Shown here: in pieces, positions 48,901-57,809 of the stretch | How positions within the stretch are numbered: the first letter of the stretch is position 1 | How the letters are laid out: each line of letters opens with the position of its first letter | Made by a program: the position numbers and the translations under genes | Assembly: GCF_947242115.1 (NCBI RefSeq) | Contig: NC_074725.1 | Coordinates: 26,699,398 to 26,763,397, forward strand | Direction of reading: 5' to 3' | Length of the DNA: 64,000 bases | Source of the DNA: Biomphalaria glabrata | Lineage: Eukaryota; Mollusca; Gastropoda; Planorbidae | The notes under the pieces: model-generated | The model's database searches: none | Told to the model about the DNA's origin: nothing | The model's input: the letters and a program-made list of their open reading frames with translations, nothing else

Positions 48901-49891
48901 CATTCAAATTTGGTTTTCTAAAGCATTATTTTTAAGAGACTACATTCGTTTACAAAAGCTGCGAAGCCGAATAGGCCTAGATCTATATTCATTCATGAAT
49001 CGCGTACTAAAAATTACTTCGTTTAATTGTTCACTTTATAATCCCATTCATTTAACAAAGCTATCGCTCTTTTCGTTTTTAATAGATATGAATGTATTGA
49101 CTTCGGATAAACCCATTTTCGCAAAACTAATTTTATTTTCGTAGCGAAAGAGAAATAACTTCAAAGGATCATTAGCTAAGTTTAACATACATCTAAATCC
49201 AATCCACTACATTAGTAAACACAAACTTAGACCCGCAGGCCGCGGGTAATGCCAGGCTAGTTGGGAATAAAACAATTCAAGGCACTATGACAATAAAATC
49301 ATTGCCTGGTGGTGCTACTGACTAAGAATGGCAACATTCTGACACTTATATTCCCCAACAAATCTACAGCTAAGACTAATTGTGTGATTATTTTGAACAA
49401 AAAGTTTACAGAATGTCTTGTATAACCTTATGCTGTGTTCATTTTCCTGATTGCTGAATTTCTTGTGTTATGAGCTTGAATAATTTTATGGCTTTCAGTC
49501 TGTCCTGAGTAAATTTCTTTATATTTAGAAAAATACACGTAACCCCTCCAATTTCTCCCCAATCCAGGTCTTGAAATACACATTTCCATTTTGCAATGCA
49601 GGCATGTCTGGAACTAGTTTCAAGCTCAGATAAATGTGTCTCCAAACATTCTTACAGGGTTTTCTAGACCTTTAATTAATTAGCTTTATTTTTTATTGTA
49701 GACAGTGCTATTTCTTTATTTCATTCATACAATTGTATCCATACATATGAATTATAAAAAGGGGAAAAATTTGTATTAAAATCTATTCTCACTAATAATT
49801 TGTTTGTTTTCAGAGTCACCTTTTCTATGAAGAAAACTATTTTTTGGGGATTGGTTTCGTTAGTGGCTTTTTATTTGATCTCTTGGTGTAA
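20120..49891 (+). CDS. Giant FUN14-domain (FUNDC1-like) protein, eight coding exons
   Basis: Exons are 20120-27979, 31554-31706, 36231-37019, 42484-42558, 45210-45424, 46034-46109, 47413-47532 and 49814-49891. All junctions are GT/AG and the phases agree (0,0,0,0,2,0,0), giving 3,121 residues. Residues 1-2620 are mostly 12-residue repeats, 2672-2934 include KSP/SPAVR repeats, and about 3018-3121 form a FUN14 domain. The domain shows [47 protein letters not shown] and [11 protein letters not shown]. The known family member FUNDC1 (about 155 residues) is a mitochondrial outer-membrane mitophagy receptor and ER-mitochondria contact protein. YYERILG here lines up with the WWNRVFG segment of FUNDC1. 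That the giant exon and the FUN14 exons form one transcript is inferred from phase, order and matching composition. A shorter product starting at the ATG at 45279 (139 residues) would be normal FUNDC1 size. Upstream exons and promoter were not found. Confidence 0.7.
20200..26370 (+). repeat. 36-bp coding satellite, type 1, about 170 units
   Basis: The unit is GAATCTAGAAAAGAATCAGA followed by GCCAAAACAAGGACTG. Sub-zones differ: [12 protein letters not shown] near 20.3-20.6 kb, mixed units in the higher-order duplication, homogeneous ESEPKQGL at 23.1-24.6 kb, and [18 protein letters not shown] at 24.7-26.3 kb. Confidence 0.95.
20649..23102 (+). repeat. Tandem duplication of a 1,227-bp higher-order unit
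   Basis: Copies 20649-21875 and 21876-23102 carry the same sequence of variant 12-residue units, including the odd one-residue-longer unit SEESKQGL. Only a few substitutions differ (for example near 21267 versus 22494). The length is 34 units plus 3 bp, so the frame is kept. Confidence 0.9.
26560..27560 (+). repeat. 36-bp coding satellite, type 2 (acidic), about 28 units
   Basis: The unit is GAATCTGAACCTAGTCATGA followed by GGCTGAATCTAGAAAG. It encodes [12 protein letters not shown] with variants EFRN and EEKSRK. It keeps the ESEP and SRK elements of type 1 but replaces KQG with SHE, making the segment acidic. Confidence 0.95.
29760..30115 (-). mobile_element. LINE 3' end with C2H2-like tail
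   Basis: Minus-strand reading runs [18 protein letters not shown], then [20 protein letters not shown] and [20 protein letters not shown]. This C-terminal layout (WRxAV, basic stretch, CxxC...HxxxH finger) is known from invertebrate LINE ORF2s. It sits in an intron of the FUN14-like gene and is not a host zinc-finger gene. Confidence 0.75.
31165..31300 (-). mobile_element. SINE-B copy
   Basis: The reverse complement has CTGGTCATGTGGTATGTGCT, CTGGACTGTTGTCTTGATGG, then CCTGCAGGAGGTTTGGGCTA and a tail ending GAGCATCC. The segment normally holding the B box is deleted. Confidence 0.65.
31554..31706 (+). CDS. Exon 2 of the FUN14-like gene
   Basis: The exon is bounded by TTTGTTTCAG and GTAAGT and both phases are 0. 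Its 51 codons are Ser/Asn/basic-rich ([19 protein letters not shown]) and match the composition of the end of the giant exon, supporting the link between them. Confidence 0.7.
31775..32110 (-). mobile_element. LINE 3' fragment with RNase H tail
   Basis: Minus-strand reading gives [20 protein letters not shown], then [15 protein letters not shown] and [11 protein letters not shown]. This is the RNase H end with the terminal cysteine cluster of a non-LTR retrotransposon. It is 5'-truncated and lies just after exon 2. Confidence 0.75.
32470..32770. mobile_element. Probable pogo/mariner-type MITE fragment
   Basis: TTGTGAGAGATGCGTTCCAG followed by AACCACCCGCAATAACCGAA resembles the ends of Tigger-like elements. 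I could not find the other end, so both limits are estimates. Confidence 0.3.
32930..33106. mobile_element. hAT-like MITE
   Basis: CAGTAGTGCCCAAAA at the left and GTTTGGGCATTGCTA at the right form imperfect inverted repeats. Flanks ATATAGAT and ATATTAAT agree at 6 of 8 positions, as expected for an old 8-bp target duplication. Confidence 0.55.
33392..33606. mobile_element. MITE with internal duplication of about 90 bp
   Basis: Ends CAGTGGTTCTCAAC and GATTGAGAAACACTG are imperfect inverted repeats. The interior is a direct duplication beginning ATAGCCACTGAAAATTG (33423 and 33513), each copy ending GTGATCGTAGATTGAGAAA. Confidence 0.6.
34620..34925 (+). repeat. Interspersed repeat family C, partial copy
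   Basis: It shares AATTTGAACTCAGGGATCAA, CCTTGTTCGATACCAAAGAA, AAATTTCACCTTGATCTGAG and GACAGAGTGAGTTGATATAA with the copies at 16195 and 42700. Confidence 0.7.
35638..35800 (+). repeat. Minisatellite of about 20 bp
   Basis: Degenerate units of GAGGTCATGTTTGTATCCT type repeat about eight times in intron 2 of the FUN14-like gene. Confidence 0.8.
36231..37019 (+). CDS. Exon 3 of the FUN14-like gene: KSP/SPAVR repeat exon
   Basis: The frame is open for 263 codons between acceptor GTTTGTTAAG and donor CAG/GTTAGT (phase 0 to 0). It starts with a basic segment ([20 protein letters not shown]). A run of KSPVVRS units follows, then about five 14-residue units [14 protein letters not shown], then [14 protein letters not shown] units and a Ser/Gly-rich end. 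KSP and SP are proline-directed kinase target types, as in neurofilament tails; phosphorylation is inference. The acceptor tract is TG-rich rather than strongly pyrimidine-rich, so the 5' limit is less certain than the others. Confidence 0.65.
37291..39962 (-). mobile_element. hAT (ZMYM1-like) DNA transposon, dead, with exact target duplication
   Basis: Ends CAGGGGCGTAGCTAGG and CTAGCTACGCCACTG are flanked by identical TATTGCAG (37283-37290 and 39963-39970). Minus-strand pieces in order are: an acidic N-terminus ([17 protein letters not shown]), a TTF-type zinc-finger region ([29 protein letters not shown]), the [12 protein letters not shown] catalytic neighbourhood, and the C-terminal dimerisation segment ([20 protein letters not shown]). 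Stops, frame changes and a central deletion make it non-functional. A second element interrupts the N-terminal part. It lies in intron 3 of the FUN14-like gene, opposite in strand. Confidence 0.9.
38862..39419. mobile_element. hAT-like non-autonomous element nested in the hAT
   Basis: CAGAGCCGGTCCTAAC at the left and GACCGGCCCTG at the right are inverted repeats of the same type as the ends at 1020 and 11912. Flanks TCTTTTCC and CTTCTTCC agree only partly. It separates the N-terminal frame of the host hAT from its zinc-finger region, so it is the younger of the two. Confidence 0.75.
39972..40185 (+). repeat. Tandem repeat of about 30/60 bp (CACTTGATGTTGCTGC)
   Basis: Alternating half-units GGGGCCCTTGTCACTTGATG/TTGCTGCTTA and GGCCTTTGTCACTTGGTGTG/GTGGTCTAA repeat about seven times. 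The array begins immediately after the right target duplication of the hAT element. Confidence 0.85.
40778..41055 (+). mobile_element. SINE-A, near full length
   Basis: GGGGGTGCAGTGGCTGAGTG is the head and GGTTTGAATCT the B box. The body runs through GAAGACTGGGATTTT, GAGTGCCCCTGAGTCCA and CTGGCCACATGACA to GGTCTGAAAGAAGAAC. Confidence 0.9.
42140..42370 (-). mobile_element. LINE/SINE-B 3' end fragment
   Basis: The reverse complement contains CCCTCAGCCCCTTGGATGAC and GGTAATCATCGAACCACGAT, the terminal block also at 5940-6133. It is joined on its left to a SINE-B-type tail (GTTCCTTCAGATTTGAAG on plus). Confidence 0.5.
42484..42558 (+). CDS. Exon 4 of the FUN14-like gene
   Basis: This short 25-codon exon lies between TTTTGAAACAG and GAG/GTAACC, phase 0 on both sides. 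It is Lys/Arg/Ser-rich ([17 protein letters not shown]). Confidence 0.65.
42700..44010 (+). repeat. Interspersed repeat family C copy split by a LINE
   Basis: The left part (42700-42880) and right part (43682-44010) together match the continuous copy at 16195-16635. The interruption is a LINE 3' end. Confidence 0.8.
42880..43691 (+). mobile_element. LINE 3' end with RNase H tail, nested in repeat C
   Basis: Plus-strand reading from 43400 gives [20 protein letters not shown], then [20 protein letters not shown]. This is the RNase H end plus terminal cysteine motif of an I/Jockey-type LINE. It ends in (GAT)n. ATTGTTTCTAT occurs on both sides of the insert, a target duplication of about 11-13 bp. 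The 5' end is truncated. Confidence 0.8.
45210..45424 (+). CDS. Exon 5 of the FUN14-like gene: start of FUN14 domain
   Basis: Acceptor AAACCTTACAG, donor GTAAGG, phase 0 to 2. It encodes [15 protein letters not shown], an acidic SDDD stretch, [19 protein letters not shown] and [10 protein letters not shown], the last being the first membrane segment of FUN14. An internal ATG at 45279 could start a 139-residue FUNDC1-sized protein. FGYL and YERI both fit the short W/F/Y-x-x-L/I/V form of LC3-interacting motifs; function is untested. Confidence 0.85.
45455..45800 (-). repeat. Interspersed repeat family C, reverse, partial copies
   Basis: Two partial reverse segments share the reverse complement of AGCTTGATCTGAGATTGGGT or its diverged form, and the TTTGTTTGAT...AGGGAAATAA block. 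Limits are approximate. Confidence 0.5.
46034..46109 (+). CDS. Exon 6 of the FUN14-like gene: membrane segment
   Basis: Acceptor TTGATTTCAG, donor CTG/GTTAGA. It encodes [18 protein letters not shown] followed by TLLLIL, matching the GFLFQKVGKLAATAVGGG core of FUNDC1/2. Confidence 0.9.
46340..46925. mobile_element. hAT-like non-autonomous element
   Basis: CAAGTGTTTCTCAAACTTTT at the left and CAGTTTGAGAAACACTG at the right are inverted repeats. The interior has no recognised frame. No clear target duplication is seen. Confidence 0.6.
47413..47532 (+). CDS. Exon 7 of the FUN14-like gene
   Basis: Acceptor TTCCTTGACAG, donor AGG/GTAGGC, phase 0 to 0. It encodes [20 protein letters not shown] and a basic [14 protein letters not shown] stretch. 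These correspond to the [20 protein letters not shown] part of FUNDC1 between the membrane segments. Confidence 0.9.
48261..49260 (+). mobile_element. Non-autonomous Helitron, 1,000 bp, both ends present
   Basis: The 5' end is TCTATACTATAAAG after a host A. The 3' end is a CCCGC/GCGGG hairpin (49232-49246), ten bases, then CTAG at 49257-49260, followed by a host T. These are the known Helitron signatures (5' TC, 3' hairpin and CTRR, A/T insertion, no duplication). No Rep/helicase frame was seen. Inside, two diverged direct repeats about 280 bp apart share GATAGTTTTxTACTTTxACA and AATTCGTTTAATTG-like blocks. It lies in the last intron of the FUN14-like gene. Confidence 0.85.
49814..49891 (+). 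CDS. Last coding exon of the FUN14-like gene
   Basis: Acceptor TTTGTTTTCAG. It encodes [18 protein letters not shown] followed by FLFDLLV and the stop TAA. FUNDC1 ends in a comparable SGFVGGFLLGLAS segment, the last membrane helix. Sequence after 49891 to about 50300 is a probable 3' UTR, but no canonical AATAAA was identified. Confidence 0.85.
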   Translation, partial: SHLFYEENYFLGIGFVSGFLFDLLV

Positions 49892-50299
49892 TGGAACTCT
49901 ACAAATGTGGACAATTATTCAAGGGATCTAGTTACTTGAGCATGTAGTCATGTGTGTGTTTACAACTTAGCTTAAGAGTCAATGACAAAGTCAAGATAAA
50001 CCCAAATCATTCTAAATACCTTTGTTGAAATTATTAGTAACTATTATATTTTAACAATAGATATTTGTTTGTTATTTTGACATGACTTCGTTATATGTTG
50101 TAAAAAGAAATAATTGTGTCACTTGTAAATAACTTCTACCTGAATTGTATATAGAATGTCAATGAAGTTAGATTCCATGTTTTTGTGTGACGGTATTTCA
50201 TACTGTTGAAGTTTTCTTTTCTCTTTTGGCTGTGTTACCTTCATTTATTTAATGCTTGGTCAATTAAACAACTATATTTTATACATGGATTTATAAATT

Positions 50300-50845
50300 G
50301 ATTCAGATATACAGAGATATGTTTAGTTCTATTAAAAAGTTTTCACAAAATGTTTAAGATTTTTGTGACTTTCTATGGAATTTCAGCATTGTTCTCATCA
50401 TGTAGGGCTTCTAACTTTGTTAGAAAAATCATTAACACATGAATTTTTTTTTTTGAAAGAAAGTGCTGAAGTAGTCATATATGACATAGATCTTCTGCTG
50501 TGGAACAAAAGTTTTGAGGGTTGTCTTTTCTTAATGTACCCTAGACTGATGGTAGAAATACTTGAACCTTTCATTGCAATCGGTCCTAAAATAGGGCAGC
50601 TGTTCTCAACCTGTGTCATAAAGTACTTCATGATGTGTCACTGGAAATGGTGTCACCATAGTGATGATCTTGGACTACAGGCTGAGAGCTGTTGTCATAA
50701 GACACTCTCATTTTATATTTTGTTGTCTTGGCATGTATAATAGCGAAGTCTAATCCAATGGGTCTAAGAAAAAGAGTTTGATGTTTTTCTGTTGACTTTT
50801 GTACAAAGTCAGTTCACTATTAGGAATTCTAGGAAAGCCCAAGTT
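50300..50845. other. Gene-free stretch downstream of the FUN14-like gene
   Basis: Short random frames only. CAGCTGTTCTCAACC near 50599 resembles an hAT MITE end, but no partner was found. Confidence 0.4.
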
Positions 50846-50849
50846 AAGG

Positions 50850-51190
50850 TATTGCTGAAAGCATATTTGCATTTACAGCTCTGCTTAGAAAATGTAATTG
50901 GTCTTGTCCTAAATTGACTATGGTTCATTTCGTAGAGCACTTTTTCATGTGACTGTAGAGCCCTTATAGTGGAGAGACACTCCTGCCCACATACAATGCA
51001 TGCAAAGGTGACATTTGCTTTGGTGATAGAGAAGCCATCCATTTTTTGTTTGGCTAGCTTTTCTTCCAGGGCTGAGGCCAATGCTTTTTCGCTGTCCATA
51101 GTTTTCTTTGTCACCATCTTTCTCCACATGTCTTCCCAGCAGTCAACAGAACAAATTGACATTGAAGAAATTACAAATCTCTCTTGACAG
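50850..51190 (-). mobile_element. LINE 3' end with C2H2-like tail
   Basis: Minus-strand reading includes CWEDMWRKMVTKKTMDSEKA, then FACIVCGQECLSTIRALQSH. It has the same WRxxV, basic stretch and CxxC...H layout as the LINE tails at 29760 and 60845. Confidence 0.65.
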
Positions 51191-51654
51191 TTTCTAAGTA
51201 TTTTGAAACTCCTCCTCAGTTGATCGCTTAGAGTTCATTTTTGTTATTTATATATTTAAATGATAGGCTAAAAAAACAAACAAACAGTCTGAAGATTTGA
51301 TGGTTTAAAATGAGAAGTCAAAACAGTCAATTTACAATCTTTAAGATCTACAGTCCTGAAGATTTGATGGACTCATTGTAAAATCTAGATATCAAGTTTA
51401 TGACCACTTTAGTTGAGTTCATTTGTAAAAGTTTGAGATCCTCTGTGTGGTTGCATCCTCCTAAGATTAGCAACAATATCATGCTTTTATTCAATGATGC
51501 TGCCATGATTCAAGTGAACTTTGTATCTAGTAGTTTTGTTTAGATCTATGACTGACTGTAGGTCTATCATATTATATTTTTGGTGCTATAGGTATAGAAT
51601 ATAGTCATGAAATTGGTCTTGCTTTTTTTTTTGTCATAAAAAGAAAAAAGATTG

Positions 51655-51830
51655 GCTGAACCACATAACATAGTATACTTTTGATTAGATTACTGACTGA
51701 ACCATATACTTTTGATTAGATTACTGACTGACTGAACCACATACTTTTGATTAGATTACTGACTGACTGAACCACATACTTTTGATAAGATTACTGACTG
51801 AACCACATACTTTTGATTAGATTACAACCC
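51655..51830 (+). repeat. Tandem repeat of about 40 bp
   Basis: CATACTTTTGATTAGATTAC followed by TGACTGAACCA recurs about five times. Variation in the number of TGAC words changes unit length. Confidence 0.85.
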
Positions 51831-53241
51831 TTTTCTAGTCTATCACATAAGTATCCTATGTTGACTTCCATTTTGTTTTGGAGTTATTGATTTCAATAAG
51901 ACAATGATATTAAAATTAATTCATAAACAAGTTCATTTCTTGTATGTCTTGATGTGTGTGGTTGAGTGGGGAATTCTGCTTGGCTGTCAAACTGAGAGGC
52001 TCTGGATCGAGACCAAGAGTTTTGATCTCAAGACTTGAACCTAGTCAGAAAAGAGGTTGGAGAAACACATCATAATACAAGTGAGTCAAATGTCTTAAGA
52101 TGTTCACTTTCAATGTTCATTAGCTCTACAACACACAATGAACACAATTAATCACCAAAAAAAAACAACAAATTTATTGTATTTTTTCATTGAAAAAATA
52201 AAAATAAAAAAAGTTTGCTTCACAAAATCAAATCTAAAATTCTTACAAGAAACTAAATAAAAGCTGTTCAATTCAGTTCACTATGAAACAAACTTGAAAG
52301 ACTTAATTAGCTCTCAAAGTGTTAAAACTGACTTATACTTAACTGTACTTTAAATTATGTGACAGATGAATCAAAAGCTTGAGCACAATCTTATTTTCTC
52401 TCTCTAAAGACTTTAAGGTTCTGAATGCACATAATTAATGTCTTTTGTTTTCTGTCCTCTGAGATCACTTGAATCTAAAATCCTAATCTTCATCAGGATT
52501 TAAACTAGACAATGGACCTCATTCAACAAAATGAATGGTTATGTGATGACCATGGATAAAACACCAAAAGAAATGGTCATGTGATAACTATGTTTGATTC
52601 GAATTAGGTCATAAGTTGTATGGAAAAGTTGGGAAAGCATGTGACTTAAGAGGTTTTTGATGTCCATTTGTTAGGTAGCTCAACCCCTTAGTCATAATAT
52701 TGTAACTAAAAAGAGAAAAGTGAACTGGTTTCTATATATAAGATTTTGAAAACACATTTAAACTTTTTAAGACATATGTTTTTCTACCTTGGAATATCTC
52801 TGAAAGATCAACTAAGCACCTTCACCAGAACAAAGAAAGAATAAAGGGGTTCATGGGAATAAAATCAGAAATAACGTATAGGCCTACAGATACAAATGTC
52901 AACTGAGCAGACACTGAACGAAGCTGGAATATTTAAAGTATCTATTAATTATATGAACAGCTGAATGGTATGTTAGTAGTTGCTTTTTAGTTCACAATTG
53001 TTCTACAAATTGTATTGAACAGCTGAGTTGTATGTTAGACTTTACAGTAGTCCCTCATTAGTGATAGGATTTTAACCAATACTCAGCTACTCTACTCCAG
53101 ATTTTAATATAAAAACAAAACTACCATATATAAAAACTAAAGATACTATATAAATATATATATTCATTGTAATCACTACAAATTTCCAATAAGGATCAAT
53201 AAAGCTGTCTTAGTCTTGTGTTACAGATGTCCAAATGAATG

Positions 53242-53435
53242 TAGCGGTTCTCAACCTTTTAAGCTCGGCGACCCCTTTTTACAATCCCCCACTCTGCCGC
53301 GAACCCCCTCACACACACATACAGCAATAGAAGAATAGACAAAAACAATCCATTTTTTCGATGGTCTTAGGCGACCCCTAGCAAATTCTCAATCGACCCC
53401 CATGGGGGTCGCGACCCACAGGTTGAGAACCCCTG
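53242..53435. mobile_element. hAT MITE (CAGCGGTTC family)
   Basis: TAGCGGTTCTCAACCTTTTA at the left and AGGTTGAGAACCCCTG at the right, with GGGGGTCGCGACCC inside, as in the copy at 62616. No intact target duplication is seen. Confidence 0.75.
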
Positions 53436-55296
53436 GACTAAGTGGACTAATAAACACTGAAAACTTAAAGTATATAGAAATAAAATATATGCTTCGACTA
53501 CTTTGGCCACCAAAGACCTTATGAGGCTTAATTAATTACCTACATCCTGGGCATTGATTGGTGCAGTTACATATTTGCACTTTAACTGATCACATCAACC
53601 TTTCCCTCCTTCATGAGCAGCTGTACACATTCAAAGCACCAGTAGAGGAAACACTAACATGGGATTTTTTCAAAGGTTAGTAATAAACATAGTACATAGT
53701 GATCATTTTTACTGAAATAAATATAGCATCTGTATTGTACATTGTGAATATCACCTTTTAAGGATGTGATCTGGTGAGTAAGCCAGCATTGAGGACTGCT
53801 CTACACTCTGAACCACAACATGGTAGCAAATATACAGACACATACCAACAATGCCATTAGACACATAAAGTTTTTTTAATTCTACTAGATTAAAAAAATT
53901 TTTTGAAACAAAGTAAAATAAAAAAACTTGACACCAAATGAGCTTTGAAAATGATTTCTCTTCCATCAATTCTGTATGTACAATGGTATGCAAGATAGAC
54001 TTTGAAACGGGATCCAGCAAATAATTTAATAAAAAAGTAAATAAATTAAGTTCATGCTCAACACAATTCAGCCATTTGTATAAACGTTTGGTGATTCATA
54101 ACATCAAGGATTTTTTAAAAAATCATTCAAAAGCAAAGCATAGAACAAATAAGATTATAATGAATTACAAAGCAGTTGATCTCATTAAAAATTGAATCTT
54201 AACTAAAATGAAAGCAGATTGTATAAACATCATAAAACATTCTTCAGAAGATCAAAACTTTTTGTTCTCAATTTGGAGTGTTTGTTCTATTTACTAATTA
54301 GGCTTGAAATAATAAAGAAAATAAAGATGGCCTTTTTAAATACACAGCCCTGACTTCATTATAAAATGACAGGATACAAAGCATTGTATCAGTGAAAGTG
54401 GAGAAAAAAAACTTTTAACTCTTACAAGAATTAATTTTCTTGATAGATCAATAAATTTTTAAAAGTGAATGCCACCACAACATGTGGATGAGAATGTCTC
54501 CCCAGAAGGGTTCTACTGTCACACGAAAAAATGCTATATGAGATATTCGTTTGATGACTGCAGGAGGCCAATAACATATTTTTTAAAATATAGTAAGAAA
54601 TAACTTTGTTTATTCCTAATATAGAAAGAAATAACTGTTTATTCCTAAGTGTCACTTGGTTTAGGACTTGGCTATACATTTTTACTAAAAAGTGATACTT
54701 GAATGTAAAAACATGAGTTTACATCTAGGCATTGCTTTTAACAAGAAATCTAAATATAAAAAACATGAGTCATGTAGGAAATGAGATATTAATCCAAAAC
54801 CAAATTCCATTGTTTTAATATTCATCTACAAAATGTTTTTTTTTTCTTCAATAAATAGAGCGGCTAGTTTTGAAACTTATTGGGCAGTTTGTGCGCATGT
54901 TAACTTGATGAATAAATGAAGTACATAAAACGTTACGGAGACCTCAACAGAGGCTAACATTTAATAAGCGCTAACTTGGCTTGAGTGAGTTGAGATCACG
55001 CACTTTAATTTTGTGTTCATTATGTATATACCAGTAACAAAATATACAATCAAACATTGAAGCAACTGAAACAAGTGCCTAATGTTGTAGACTTGCCATG
55101 GAACTAAAATAAAAACTAAATTATACACACAATTGTAAAGGCTTGAAGGATAGAATGACAGACAAATTTTAGGATATTACAGTATGAAATGTAATGATTA
55201 TGAACATAAATAAAACTACATTGATGTTATAGAAAAATAAGAGGATCAAAAGGAATTAGAAGATCACAACACCTGTATCTTTGGAACAGTCAACCA

Positions 55297-55382
55297 AAAG
55301 TTGACCTGTTTTTTTTTCTTTCAGTCAACCAAAAGTTGACCTGTTTTTTTCAGTCAACCAAAAGTTGACCTATTGTTTTCAG
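55297..55382 (+). repeat. Tandem AGTCAACCAAAAGTTGACCT repeat
   Basis: Three copies are separated by thymine-rich spacers. Each unit is itself nearly palindromic (GTCAACCAAAAGTTGAC). Confidence 0.8.
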
Positions 55383-57726
55383 TTTTGATAATTGATGCAA
55401 AAAGCTATCACAGGTACTTGATAAACATGAAGTGTACTAATGGTAAAACTACATTTATTTTGATCCTGCTCATCACTGCCACGCTTTGCTGAATGAATTT
55501 AATTTGACGATGGCTTTGTGACTTTCACGGAAGTGAGAGTGACTTTCTGCCATCTTGGTGTGGGTAGGTATATAGACTAAAATCTCGAAAGCAAAGCAGT
55601 GAACATTTATGTCGGGTAAGAATAAATCAATAACTCAAAACTAGACTACTAAACATTTAGATCATTTTCAAAATTAAACATAAACAGTCTGTTTGGGCGT
55701 TGGTTCTCCTGGTGAAATTATTGATGTAACATAAAATAGTTACAGAAACTGTTAACAGCATCGCAGTGAAAGAATAACAATTTTGTTAATTAAAGAATGT
55801 TACATACCATTAAGATCAATGACTACATTAATTAGAGAATTGTCTCAATGATGGGCTGCAGTGATATACAACTGAAACATACAAGAGTTTTTCTTGGTTT
55901 TTAATAAAAAGAATAATTAAAGATCTATCAATATGTACAATATAAAACATATTTGTAATAAATTCTTGATTTTAAGTACACATTTTGGTAAAGAAACACT
56001 TGACAAAATGACAAGTACAAGAATACATGTAGAATGCACAGTATATGATTCCAGCAACACATTTGTTAGACTTTGAACAGAAAGCAAAAGGCTCACAAAA
56101 TATCACAATAAAAATCAAAACAATTGTTTAATGACACACAAATTCAAATTTGTAAAACAACACTACTATACAGCAAAGATTAAAATCTCTGTATGTTTTC
56201 TACTAGCTACACCACAGACATACTGGCAAAGGAAGCAAGCATGAGCTATGGTCTAATGAGCTGAATCTCAATGAGGTGCTTTCGTGTTATTTTGTCTTTT
56301 TTTCTCTTATAAATATAACCATATTTGGAATGTTTTCAAATATCCACATCATATGTGACAATAAATGTATCACAAAGCAATGTTTCTAATCATCACAAGC
56401 TGATATCTAAAACAAAAAAAGCCTCTTACAAATGGTAAAAAGAAAAAGAATACACTGCCAGGCTTGGTGTCAGTTACTTCCAAATAAGAGCGCATTCATT
56501 TGTTGCCAAGCAGAGGGGAAACAAAAGTTTTCTTCATGAAAAAGGGGAGAGAAAAAAAAAAAGCAAACAAAAAATAACTTATAAAGTTTGCACAAATTTG
56601 GTCATTACAATACAAAATCAACAAAAAAAACAACTTCACTGGAAATAAACAAAAATAAAAATAAAATCAAATGAACGTGGTAAAATGTTATGAGCTTTTC
56701 AAGTGAGAATGTGCATAGAGCTGATTTCAAGTTTTAAGACTTATGAGTGGTGTCCCTTAAAATAAAAAAATTTCCACTACCTATATGTTTATTGATACAA
56801 TAATATACAGGTATTTAGAGCAATTTATTTGAAGCTGAAAATCTTTTTTTTTTTTTGGACTAAGTTCTAAAAAGGTCAAGGAAATACAGCACCTCTAAAG
56901 CTCCCTAAGAAATGCTTGTTTCTTGCACATTCTGGCATCAAAATCTTGACAGAACTGAATGATGACAATACAGATTGTAAAAATCAGAAAGGTTTGTGAT
57001 AGTCTATAATGATTATATGACATACAAGCAAAATTTCTAAAAGACTCAGATTGCAATGGAATGTAAACAGAAAAAAACACACACACACAAAACTCATGAT
57101 GATAAGAGTTATAAATATTTATACTTTATAACCAGATATCAATCTACATTGTCTCACAATATGCTGGAATATCAGATAAAGTATAGATTGCCTATTTATG
57201 TGACAACTGTTAAGCCTTTTGGCCACCACAATGATTTACTGCTTATCAATCTCTCACAACTTATATATCCATTGGAGTCACATGAACTCACGACTAAAAC
57301 CCTGCTTCCAACAGACTAGGGCAGCACCATCCTATTATTAGATACATGAAATTGAAGGTGACTTTTATGTTGGGACACACAAACTGACATTTAAACATAC
57401 ATTACCTTACTACATAACCACTCTCCTTATTGAGTTTTTTTTTCACCCAAAAACTACAACAGAAAAGGGATTTGAGTCACGGGAAATGAGAATCTAACAT
57501 CTCTTTGTCCTACAAGTACATGAACCAACAATTTTAAGAATTCTTTTTACAAAAGAAAAAAAAAATGCTGGCGCTAAGCTTTTCATGTTTTTAAACTATA
57601 CACAATAAATAGTGGTATAGACTGCAGTTAACACAGTATGACTGTTTATCATGATCATTTGATGCTTTTCGTTCAATCTGGCAATGAGGTTACTTGTAAG
57701 AAAACACTTAACATATTTTTGTTCCT

Positions 57727-57809
57727 TCAAAATATCAACATGAAAAAAGGTTTCATAACAACAAGACCAAAGCAACTCCACCAAATGCTGACAAAGTTAG
57801 AAGAGCCAC
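57727..57809 (-). CDS. Possible last exon of the TSP1/LDLa gene (hydrophobic tail)
   Basis: Acceptor CATTTCCGCAG. In the required phase it reads GGSSNFVSIWWSCFGLVV, continues hydrophobic and stops with TGA after 27 codons. An alternative frame reads VALLTLSAFGGVALVLLL then a stop, but it does not fit the phase of the LDLa exon. Confidence 0.4.

Larger units (their letters stand above)
51840..57726. other. Long gene-free stretch between two convergent genes
   Basis: AT-rich DNA between the plus-strand FUN14-like gene and the minus-strand TSP1/LDLa gene. Part may be the 3' UTR of the latter. Only the MITE at 53242, a short tandem repeat at 55297 and homopolymers were recognised. The short open frames match no family I know. 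Confidence 0.45.
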
